A stretch of DNA of 61,438 nt, from contig JAFZAP010000068.1 of the NCBI GenBank assembly GCA_017557185.1, positions 1 to 61,438 on the forward strand. The letters run 5' to 3'. This DNA is from Prevotella sp. (GTDB lineage: Bacteria > Bacteroidota > Bacteroidia > Bacteroidales > Bacteroidaceae). This document shows, piece by piece, positions 18,538-27,500 of the stretch. A program made the translations under genes and the position numbers. Every line of letters begins with the position of its first letter. Position 1 is the stretch's first letter. The notes below the pieces were generated by a model. The model saw only the letters and a list, made by a program, of their open reading frames with translations. It made no database searches and was not told where the DNA came from.

Positions 18538-21500
18538 ATGAACAAAAAGTTTTTAAGTACGTTGCTTATGGGTGCGCTGTTCATCGCATCTGTGAGCGTG
18601 TTCACGTCTTGTAAGGACTACGACGATGACATCCAGAACCTGCAGGGTCAGGTGGATGGTTTGAAGTCCGATCTGAACAGCCAGATTGCTTCGCTGAAGG
18701 CCGCACAGGAACAGTGCAAGGCTGACTGCGCTGCTGCCCAGGCTGCCCTTGATCAGGCCATTAAGAACCTTGAGAGCACAAAGGCTAACAAGGATGATGT
18801 CAACAAGGCTATCGAGGCTGCCATTAAGGGTGCTCAGGATGCCAACGACGCTTTGGAAGGCTCTCTGAAGAAGTATGCCGCTGACTATGCTGACGCTGCT
18901 GCTGAGAAGGCTGCCGCTGCTGCTAAGAAAGATGCTCTCGATGCAGTTGAAGCTCTTGCCACGGAACTTCGTGCTAAATTGGACACGAAGGTTGACCTCG
19001 TTGAGTTCGCTGCTGCAGTGAAGGATCTGAACGACAAGATCGCCGGTATTGACGGACGCTTGACAAAGGTTGAAGAGGCTTTGGGTGCTGTTGGAGCTAA
19101 CACTGCTGCTATTGAGCAGATGAAGCTTCAGATTGATGCTCTTGAGAAGTTCGACCAGCAGGTGACGAAGGACTTCGAGGGTGTTAACACCGAAATTACA
19201 AACGTGAAGAAGGCTATCGAGGATCAGAAGACCGCTCTTGAGAACCAGAAGAAGGATCTCCAGAAGGCTATCGACGATGCTAAGAAGGCTCTCCAGGATC
19301 AGATCGATCAGCTCAGAAAGGATCTTGACAATGGTGCTACTGTCGCTTCTCTCACCAAGCGTGTTGAGGCTCTCGAGACAGCAGCTCTCGGTATCAACGA
19401 GAATGCTAAGGCTATCGAAGCAATTCAGGGTCGTATGCAGGCTGCTGAAGATGCTATCGGCGAGCTCGGTGCAGCTGTTGGTAAAATCGACGTGCTTGAT
19501 CTCTACCTTTCTAAGGTGCTCACCAGCATCTATCTGAAGCCCGAGTTCTTCTACAGCGGTATCGAGGCTATCGAGCTTCCCGCTCTGTATGACACTCCTT
19601 GGACTCAGAAGGGTAAGGAGCTGACCCTCGAAGAGGTTTGGGCTCAGGATGCTTCGAAGCCCGCTATCGACGTTTGCAAGGGTGGTGTTGCTTACTATCA
19701 CCTGAACCCCTGGAACGCTGACATCGAAGGTGCTACTGTTGCCTTCCTTTCCAACGAGGCTAAGACTCGCGCCGGTGCTAACTACGGTGTGAACGATCTC
19801 ATCAAGCCTGTGAATGAGACTCTTACCGCTGATTCTTGGGATAAGGTTTATACTGGCGTACTCCCCGTTGAGTTCACTGGTAGCTTCGAGACCATCAACG
19901 ATCTCCTGAAGGCTGGTATCCTCCCGCAGGTTGCTCTGAACTACAAGCAGACTGTTGGCGAGAAGGAAGTTAACGTTTCTTCTGACTGGGCTCTCATCGC
20001 TCCTACACAGTACAGCACTCTTATTATTGCTGATAAGACTTGGACGAACCACGAGGATATCCTCGGTGAATGGGATGGTACTCACGAAGAGACTATCGAT
20101 CCCGCTCCTGAGTGTGGTCACCTGACACGCGACCTCGTCGCTCTTGCTGACAACTTCGTTCCTGCTACTCACAACGTGCTGTGGGATGGTTCTCTGAACC
20201 TGTCTGAGCTCGTTCGCACTCACTACAGCTATAGCTATCGCAATGCTGCTGGTGTAGAGGTGAAGAGCGAGGATAAGCTCATGGACGACAAGATGTTCGA
20301 GCAGTTCGGTCTCCACTATGAGTTCGCACTGATTGACTACACGCTTGGTAACAACAACACCAGCGAGTCTGTACACGTTGTCCTCGAGCAGAATGAGAAG
20401 GGTGAGACCATCGCTCGTCCCGTGAAGGTTACTGAGGATGGTAAGTCCACCAACGAGCAGGCTGACAAGGCTTCTGTAGGCCGTATGCCTATCGTTCGCG
20501 TGCTGCTGAAGACCGCTGACAACCAGGTTGCTGCTTATGCTTACATGAAGCTGCTCATCAGCGAGACTGAGGATCCTATCACTCACGAGGAGGCTACTGA
20601 GGACTTCAAGGTTGACAAGGACTTCTATGTTGATTGCGAGCCCACCGATCCTTATACATACACAATGACTTGGTCGCAGGTTGAGAACCGCATTCTCAGC
20701 AATGCTCTGGATGGCAAGTATTCGAAGACCACCTTCGAGGCTAACTGGGATCTTATCACTGAAGTTGATCAGGAAGGCAAGCTCTCTGGCGTGAAGGTTG
20801 TTGACGCTGCTGATGGCGAAGTTGCTCTCCAGTTCTCTGAGGCTAAGGACGACAAGGTTCGCGAACTTCCTATTGGTGAGGTTGCCCTCGTTCAGGACAA
20901 TGAGAGCGGTGCTCACATGCAGGTTTTGAAGTGGACTATCAATGCTGATGAACTCCTTGCTCTGTACATGAATGAGGATGGTACATTCCACGATGTTGAT
21001 CCCGAGACTGCCCTGAACACCAACCAGCTTGACGTTTATGTGAAGTTCCAGGGTGCTAAGGACGTTTGGGTACACTTCTTCATTCCCAAAGGCAAGATCC
21101 ACTTTGCTAAGGCTTCTATCAACAACAATAAGACTCTGTCTTACTGGTTCCAGCTGAACAGCTCTGCTTCTGGCTTGAAGGAAACTCACGCTAACGTGAC
21201 CGTTCCCAACACCCAGAACGACGACTGCGCATTCGTTTGGGATATCCTCGCTGCTTTCGATGGTTATACCATTGCTTCGAGCATCGATCAGAAGAACTTC
21301 CCGAACTTTGCTGAGGAGGCACAGCCTGAGTTCTTCTTCACCGTTCCGACAACTGCTGCTCCTGCCAAGAACGCTGAGTTCAGTGCAGATGCTAAGGGTC
21401 AGTGGAAGGTTAAGGGTAACAGTGGTGCTGAGTACACCCTCCAGGTTGCTGCTGACAAGAAGAGCGTTGAGGCCGTTGCTAAGAATGGCAAGGCTATTGA

Positions 21501-22290
21501 GACTACCACTATCGTGAAGCTGGTTACTCCGACCATCGTTCCTGAGGGTAAGGAAGCTGTTGAGTCCGCACTCGAGTATCAGCAGAATGAAGTTGCCTTC
21601 GACCTCCTGAATGTTGCTGGTCACAAGGAACTCGCTTCTCTCCAGACCTTCACAGCTTATCTGCAGATTAAGCTCGTTGGTGCTTGCTACGATCCGTTCA
21701 TCACCGATGGTTCTGACTACTTCAATGTGAAGTTCCTCCGTCCTATCGATGTTGAGAAGACAAATACCGCTGAGGTTCAGGACGCTGTTGATGGTGGTTC
21801 TAAGGTGAACATCATGAATCTCGTATCGCTCGTTGACTGGCGCGACCAGAGCTTCACCTCTACTAACGGTATCACCGATAAGGATGGTGAAGAGGCTAGC
21901 GTGAACTACGTGACCTACGATACTCCTCACTACATCAACTACTATGAGGTTGAGTTGTTCGCTGACGTTGATAATGCTCGCACCGATATCAACAAGCCTG
22001 AGGCTGATCGTGAGACTATCCTCACTGATGTTGCTGCTATCGAGAAGCTCGTCAACCTGAAGGAGAATTCGCCTGCTTGTATCTTCACCTTCACTGAGGC
22101 TCCTATCACATGGGATGGCAAGAAGTTCGTTGGTGGCGATATCTTCTACTCGAACAACAGTGGTAACGTGAAACTGTTCCACATCTATGTTCCTATTTCT
22201 CTCAACTACAAGTGGGGTCAGAACATCAAGTGTGGTTATGGTGTGATCACTGTTAAGAAGACTCTTAACAACGCAGCCAAGAAGTTCTAA
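18538..22290 (+). CDS. Giant surface lipoprotein with N-terminal coiled coil
   Basis: A 1250-residue exported protein. The ATG at 18538 starts MNKKFLSTLLMGALFIASVSV and a lipobox-like FTSC, followed by KDYDDD, the acidic-rich start typical of surface lipoproteins in this phylum. Residues about 25-320 are Ala/Lys/Asp/Glu/Gln-rich heptads (long coiled coil); the rest is Asp/Val/Thr-rich and probably several beta domains. Codon use is extreme: from residue 7 to the end there is no TTA, CTA or TCA codon, which leaves the opposite strand open. This and its own strong promoter indicate high expression. I do not recognise a named family; an abundant surface or S-layer-like role is a guess. An 11-bp-stem terminator follows. 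Confidence 0.85.
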   Translation: MNKKFLSTLLMGALFIASVSVFTSCKDYDDDIQNLQGQVDGLKSDLNSQIASLKAAQEQCKADCAAAQAALDQAIKNLESTKANKDDVNKAIEAAIKGAQDANDALEGSLKKYAADYADAAAEKAAAAAKKDALDAVEALATELRAKLDTKVDLVEFAAAVKDLNDKIAGIDGRLTKVEEALGAVGANTAAIEQMKLQIDALEKFDQQVTKDFEGVNTEITNVKKAIEDQKTALENQKKDLQKAIDDAKKALQDQIDQLRKDLDNGATVASLTKRVEALETAALGINENAKAIEAIQGRMQAAEDAIGELGAAVGKIDVLDLYLSKVLTSIYLKPEFFYSGIEAIELPALYDTPWTQKGKELTLEEVWAQDASKPAIDVCKGGVAYYHLNPWNADIEGATVAFLSNEAKTRAGANYGVNDLIKPVNETLTADSWDKVYTGVLPVEFTGSFETINDLLKAGILPQVALNYKQTVGEKEVNVSSDWALIAPTQYSTLIIADKTWTNHEDILGEWDGTHEETIDPAPECGHLTRDLVALADNFVPATHNVLWDGSLNLSELVRTHYSYSYRNAAGVEVKSEDKLMDDKMFEQFGLHYEFALIDYTLGNNNTSESVHVVLEQNEKGETIARPVKVTEDGKSTNEQADKASVGRMPIVRVLLKTADNQVAAYAYMKLLISETEDPITHEEATEDFKVDKDFYVDCEPTDPYTYTMTWSQVENRILSNALDGKYSKTTFEANWDLITEVDQEGKLSGVKVVDAADGEVALQFSEAKDDKVRELPIGEVALVQDNESGAHMQVLKWTINADELLALYMNEDGTFHDVDPETALNTNQLDVYVKFQGAKDVWVHFFIPKGKIHFAKASINNNKTLSYWFQLNSSASGLKETHANVTVPNTQNDDCAFVWDILAAFDGYTIASSIDQKNFPNFAEEAQPEFFFTVPTTAAPAKNAEFSADAKGQWKVKGNSGAEYTLQVAADKKSVEAVAKNGKAIETTTIVKLVTPTIVPEGKEAVESALEYQQNEVAFDLLNVAGHKELASLQTFTAYLQIKLVGACYDPFITDGSDYFNVKFLRPIDVEKTNTAEVQDAVDGGSKVNIMNLVSLVDWRDQSFTSTNGITDKDGEEASVNYVTYDTPHYINYYEVELFADVDNARTDINKPEADRETILTDVAAIEKLVNLKENSPACIFTFTEAPITWDGKKFVGGDIFYSNNSGNVKLFHIYVPISLNYKWGQNIKCGYGVITVKKTLNNAAKKF

Positions 22291-22316
22291 TTGAACGTTC
22301 ATTAACCAACAATAAG

Positions 22317-22346
22317 AGGGGTGTCAACTCGTTGGCACCCCTTTTT
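22317..22346 (+). terminator. Intrinsic terminator after the giant lipoprotein gene
   Basis: A perfect 11-bp stem (AGGGGTGTCAA with TTGGCACCCCT, one wobble), CTCG loop, then five T. Confidence 0.92.
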
Positions 22347-22369
22347 AAACTAAAGAATATTTTTTGATA

Positions 22370-22888
22370 ATGAGAAAAGCTTCTTTTTTCCTCGCTTTGT
22401 GTGCAATGCTTGTAATCCTGACGGGCTGTTCTAAAAAGAAGGGCCGCACGATGGAAGATGTAGACCGCGAATTGCTGGAGGCTGTCACGATGGACTTGAG
22501 CCATAACGACACCACGGCAGTCTACGATCTCACCAATCAGTTCCTCGACTATCTGAAGAACCAGGATCTCGATGCCGCTATGGGCATGTTGCATTACCTC
22601 AAAGATGGAAATGAGATTGTTTCTCTTCCTGCTGAGCTTGAGAAGCAGCATCGCATGGTGCTGGGCAACTTCCTGGGACTCACCTATAACATCGAGTCGG
22701 TGCGTTTCCTCCGGGAGACCGACTGTCAGGTGAAGTACAACGTCACGCTGTTCGAGAAACAGCCAGACGATCCCGTGTCCAACCAGATCTCCTTCTACAT
22801 CAAGCCTGTTCGTCGCGATGGTCAGTGGTATCTCACCTTGGCTGATTCGCAGACGGACTCTACACATGGATCTGAAATCAAAAATTAA
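22370..22888 (+). CDS. Small lipoprotein of unknown function
   Basis: A 172-residue protein. The ATG at 22370 gives MRKASFFLALCAMLVILTGCSKKKGR, a clear lipobox (LTGC) with +2 serine. The rest has a helical first half (RTMEDVDRELLEAV) and a strand-rich second half ending ISFYIKPVRRDGQWYLTLAD, reminiscent of small NTF2-like or DUF4878-type folds, though I cannot assign a family. It is 11 bases upstream of an OmpA gene and starts just after the terminator at 22346, so it is probably cotranscribed with that OmpA. Confidence 0.8.
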   Translation: MRKASFFLALCAMLVILTGCSKKKGRTMEDVDRELLEAVTMDLSHNDTTAVYDLTNQFLDYLKNQDLDAAMGMLHYLKDGNEIVSLPAELEKQHRMVLGNFLGLTYNIESVRFLRETDCQVKYNVTLFEKQPDDPVSNQISFYIKPVRRDGQWYLTLADSQTDSTHGSEIKN

Positions 22889-22899
22889 AACTACAGTTT

Positions 22900-23997
22900 A
22901 TGAAATTTGTTAAGTACCTTTTCGTATCCCTGTTCCTCGCTGTTGGCATGACAGCTAACGCACAGGCTACCTATACGGCTGCTGACGGAACAGAATATCA
23001 GTTCAAGAAGCACGCTTTCCTCAACCTCGAGGGTGGTGTGCAGGAAACACTTGGTGAAGCAAAGTTCTCTGATCTTCTTTCTCCGAACGTACAGCTCGGC
23101 CTTGGCTATCAGTTCAGCCCCGTCTTCGGTGCTCGCCTCCAGGCTAACGGCTGGCAGAGCAAGGGTGGTTTCAACGAGAACGCCAATGTAGTCTACAAGT
23201 ACAAGTATGTTGCTCCCGGTCTGGACTTCATGTTCAACCTGTCGAACCTGTTCTGTGGCTGGAATCCCAAGCGCGTGTTCAACCTCACCGCTTTCCTCGG
23301 TGCTGGTGCAAACATCGGCTTTGACAACGACGAGGCTGTTGGTCTTAAGACCCAGTTCCCCTTCCGTTATCTCTGGGAAGACACACAGATTCTTCCCTTC
23401 GGACGTGGTGGTCTGGAGGCTTCGTTCCGTCTGAGCGATGCTGTTCGCTTCGTCCTCGAGGCTAACGCCAACATCACTACCGATAAGTACAACTCCAAGA
23501 AGGCCGACAACCCCGACTGGTATTTCAACGCACTCGCTGGTTTCCGCATCAACCTCGGCAAGAGCTACACCAAGGTGGAGCCTCCTGTGATTATTCCCGA
23601 GCCGGAGCCCGAGCCCGTGAAGGTTGTTGAGGAGAAGCCCGTTGTGAAGCCCGAGCCCAAGCCTGTAAAGATTGAGCCCATGCGCCGCGATGTATTCTTC
23701 ACCATCAACAGCACAAAGGTTGTTGAGACCGAAGAGGCTAAGGTTCGCGACATCGTCGACTACCTGAACAAGTATCCGAAGGCAAAGGTCAACGTAACTG
23801 GTTATGCCGATGCTGGTACAGGTAACGACCGCATCAACGACCGTCTGGCCGCTGGTCGTGCCGATGTTGTTTACACTCTCCTCACCGAGAAGTACAACAT
23901 CCCCGCTGACCGTATCACGAAGGACAGCAAGGGTTCGCGCGTACAGCCGTTCGCCGAGAACGACCTGAACCGTGTTACCATCTGTATTGCTGAGTAA
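22900..23997 (+). CDS. OmpA family protein with proline-rich linker
   Basis: A 365-residue outer-membrane protein: signal peptide (MKFVKYLFVSLFLAVGMTANAQ), an 8-strand-type beta-barrel at about 30-225, a Pro/Glu/Val/Lys linker at about 226-262 (PEPEPEPVKVVEEKPVVKPE), and an OmpA peptidoglycan-binding domain at about 263-365 (DVFFTINSTKV, VTGYADAGTGN, LAAGRADVV, LNRVTICI). The linker likely spans the periplasm. Codon bias is strong. A strong terminator and the 22-bp array C follow it. Confidence 0.92.
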   Translation: MKFVKYLFVSLFLAVGMTANAQATYTAADGTEYQFKKHAFLNLEGGVQETLGEAKFSDLLSPNVQLGLGYQFSPVFGARLQANGWQSKGGFNENANVVYKYKYVAPGLDFMFNLSNLFCGWNPKRVFNLTAFLGAGANIGFDNDEAVGLKTQFPFRYLWEDTQILPFGRGGLEASFRLSDAVRFVLEANANITTDKYNSKKADNPDWYFNALAGFRINLGKSYTKVEPPVIIPEPEPEPVKVVEEKPVVKPEPKPVKIEPMRRDVFFTINSTKVVETEEAKVRDIVDYLNKYPKAKVNVTGYADAGTGNDRINDRLAAGRADVVYTLLTEKYNIPADRITKDSKGSRVQPFAENDLNRVTICIAE

Positions 23998-24018
23998 TCG
24001 CAAAGCAAATAATTATAA

Positions 24019-24053
24019 AAGGTGCCTGCATTTTTATGTAGGCACCTTTTTTT
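24019..24053 (+). terminator. Intrinsic terminator after second OmpA gene
   Basis: A 12-bp stem (AAGGTGCCTGCA with TGTAGGCACCTT) and TTTTTA loop, followed by a T run. Confidence 0.93.
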
Positions 24054-24069
24054 GTCGTTGTCTCGATAG

Positions 24070-24289
24070 AGCATTGCTCCGTACCTTGCAGAGCAATGCT
24101 CCGTACTGTATAGAGCAATGCTCTGTAACCTACAGAGCAATGTTCTGTAACCTCTGGAGCAGTGCTTTAGCATGTCAAGTCCAGTGCTTTGGGAGTCTTG
24201 GGGCAATGCTTTAGGAACCTGTTTGCAGTGCTTTTAGGGTCTGAGTGCTCTGTTTTCAGTGTCTGGGAGCATTGTTTTTCAAGTCTGGG
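24070..24289 (+). repeat. 22-bp tandem repeat array C
   Basis: Units begin at 24070, 24092, 24114, 24136, 24158, 24180, 24202, 24224, (24246, degenerate) and 24268: ten positions in an exact 22-bp register. Early units read AGCAATGCTCTGTAACCTACAG or similar; later ones decay to CAGTGCTTTGGG types. It fills most of the 534-base gap before the next gene and starts 16 bases after the terminator T run. Confidence 0.9.
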
Positions 24290-24380
24290 TGTGATGTCAG
24301 GAATTTCTCTGCTATGTCTTTACTATTTTATGGAAAAACAAGAAAAATGCGATAGAATTTGATAAAAATTGAGAAAAAAG

Positions 24381-24411
24381 TTTGCAGAAATGAAAATATT
24401 GATTAAATTTG
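24381..24411 (+). promoter_or_regulatory. Promoter of the 1409-residue secreted protein gene
   Basis: TTTG (24381-24384), a 19-base spacer and TAAATTTG (24404-24411). The leader is about 110 bases. Confidence 0.85.
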
Positions 24412-24531
24412 CAAATTGAAAGATAATTTCTACGCCATAATTGGACTGTTTCAGTCCTGTTTTGGCGTGTGTTAACGTAGGAACTTATATACATCTATTA
24501 TTATTTATTTATTCATTAAACTGTTAAATTT

Positions 24532-27500
24532 ATGAGGTATTTAAAAACACTTTTGGTAGTCATGCTGGCTTTGGTCGGCACTGCTGCCTATGCACAGAAA
24601 GATGCCGATACTGAAACAACAGTGAAGGGTAGTCAGGTCGCTGACGGCACCTTCTACATGTACAATGTTTCAGCAAAGAAGTATCTGTGTGCTAGTGGCT
24701 CGTGGGACACTCATGCTGAGTTAGAGAATGTCCCTGCGCAGCAAATTTTTGTTTCCTTGGAGAATGGAAAGTACAATCTTGGTACCCACCTCAAAGGAAA
24801 TTGGAACAACTACTTCGGCAATGCAGGTGGTGCTCCTTATATGGATCGTCCGAAAGGTGAAGGTCCTTGGGAGCTTATCGAGGCAGAAGCTGAAGGCTAC
24901 GTGGCCTATTACGTGAAAAACAATGCAAACAAGTACCTGTCACTGAATGATAGTCGTGAGCCTGTCTTCACGGAGACTTCAGATGCAACAAGTCTTTGGG
25001 TGTTCTTCTCACTTGATGAGATGAATGCAGCTATGGAGGCTTCTGTTCCCGAGGAGGGCGTTGAAGCTACACAGCTAATTCAAAATGCAGGTTTCCAGAT
25101 TTATTCACAATATGGCCTAGAGAAGTGGACTATCACCAGTTCTGGTGGTAACGTCGCTCGTGGATGGTCGTGGGGTGTTGCCCATACTCAGGAATTCTGG
25201 AACAACACGTTTGAGATCAGTCAGACAATTGGTAACGTGCCCAATGGCCGCTATGCTCTCCGTGTTCAGGGATTCAATCGTATCAATAATAATCCTGAAC
25301 AGAATACTCCGAACGATGCCTTCTATTATGCTAATGATGTACAGGCAAACTTGATGCCTATCGGTGTTCATGCTAAGCAGTATTCCGGTGACTACGCTGT
25401 TGGTGACAAGTGGGCTACGAATAGTCAGGGTGGTGCAGGTGACTATATGCTTGATGGTGGATACCAAAATGGTTTCATCACTTTCGATGTAAGTGACAAC
25501 ACCATTAAGTTTGGAGCTAAGCGTACCAGCCAGGAAGGTGTATGCTGGACAGTCCTTGATAACTTTGAACTTAAGTTCATGGGTAACGAGCCTCTTCTGA
25601 AGGAGCTCATTGACAAGGCAAACGAACTGCTTCCTAACCTTGAAGATCGTTACAAACCCGCTCTTGAGGAGGCTATTGCAGCAGCCCAGGATGTTCTTGA
25701 CAACAAGGGAGATCAGGAGGAAGTGAAGGATGCCCTTCAGGCTCTTCAGGATGCTTATAATGAGGCAGACGCTCTGAATGTTGCCAAGAAGCTTGCTCAG
25801 CAGGTTCTGAATGAATATGATCATGGCAAGTATCCTTATGCATTTAAAGAGGCGTTTGTTGATCCTCTGCGTAAACTTCTTGCCAAGTGCGATAGTGGTG
25901 AGGAATTCGATAGCGAAGAGATGGTTGAAGAACTCACTTATCTGGCACGTGGTGTTGTCACTTCCCATTCATGGGCTGCCCAGCTCTATCTGCAGGGCGA
26001 CGACCATGTGCAACCAGATGCTGGCTACTACTGGATGTACACCTTCGACGAGTGGCTCGATGCTTGGACGATTGAAGGTTGGGGCGAAGAGGCTCTGTCC
26101 GATGAGCCTATGACCGACTACGACGGTAATCAGCCCCTCTACATAGAGCAGGAGTCTGAGGAAGGCTTCAAGGCTGACGTCTATCAGGATATTTATCTCC
26201 CTGCAGGTCGTTACATCCTCACTGCTACGGGTCGTGGTACTAAGGGTGCCTTTGATGATATCGGCGCTCAGGATCCTTCGAGATACTTCCAGGTTTATGT
26301 CTCACAGGTTCCCGCACCTGAATATGGAGATATATTGCAAGCTAAGGGTAATGCTCCTGCAGAGCCTGGTCAGTTCGAGACTCGCTTGATGACGATTCCT
26401 ACTGTTGGTTTCGGCAAGTCTGACGGTGTATTTGGTTATGGTTGGAACGATGCATCCATCATGTTCAACATGAAGTCAGAAGGTTATGTCCGTCTGGGTG
26501 CTCGTGCAGCTACCGATATGAAGGGTAAGGCTTCTGTTTCGAACTTCCGTCTGGCTCGTATGGGCGATGCTACTCTCTACTTCAACGAGTATGAGTCGTT
26601 TGGCGACAAACTCGGCTACATGGAAGTTTACAATGACTATGTGGATTGGGCTTGGATTTATGACCTCTTCTATGGCGAGGGTGCCGGTGAGTACTACCTG
26701 GGTTACGAAAACTGCCCCGCAGACGTACTGCTCCATAAGACGATGGAGGCTGGCAAGTGGTATTCGATTTCTGTACCTGCTAGCATTTCCGAGGCTCAGT
26801 TGGAAGCTCAGTTCGGTGAGGGTACACGTCTGGCATGGCCTGTTTATGGATATGATGTCGAGGGTCTTGCCCGCGTGGTAAACTATTGGAGCTGGGATAT
26901 TTCTGATCCTGACGATGAGAACCGTGTGACCGATGGTATTTGGGCTAACCTGCCTTATCTGATTAAGCCTGCTAAGACCAAGGCCAGCAATCGTTATTCA
27001 TTCAACGATGTTGCGGTTTGCAATGATCCTAACTATACCTATGAGTATTGGCCTCTTGGTTATAGTGAGCAGAATGAGCTGTTCTTGAATTCTCTGGTAT
27101 GGCTTACTGATGACGAGAATCATGTGACCTTCCACGTGAACTACGACTACAAGCCTAGCTTCCCCGACTATTATACAGTTGAGTTCTGTGATACCCTGAA
27201 GTCTTTCACTGCCTATATGACTACTGATGGTGAGGAGGAAATCCTTATTACTATCGATGCTGATGAAACCAATCAGGGCCTTGATGTCCTTTATCAGCAG
27301 ATTAATGATGCTATTGCTCTTGGTCAGCAGAAAGCCACTTGGTATCCCGGCATTCCTGCCGCTATGACGAAGAAACTGACCACTATTCCTTCAATCGAGA
27401 CTGTAGCTGATGCTATTGGAGCAGTATCTAGTATCAGATCTGCTATCCAGGAGGCACAGAAGGCTTACGAGCCCTCTAAGGAGTTCAATGCTTTGATGGC

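Noticed and set aside
18553-22302. A 1249-residue minus-strand ORF opposite the giant lipoprotein gene
   Set aside because: It is in exact antisense codon register, and its openness follows from the sense gene lacking TTA, CTA and TCA codons. No signal peptide, ribosome site or promoter supports it.
24070-24289. The 22-bp arrays as CRISPR
   Set aside because: There are no unique spacers of 26-40 bases between constant repeats and no cas genes; the whole 22-bp unit repeats.
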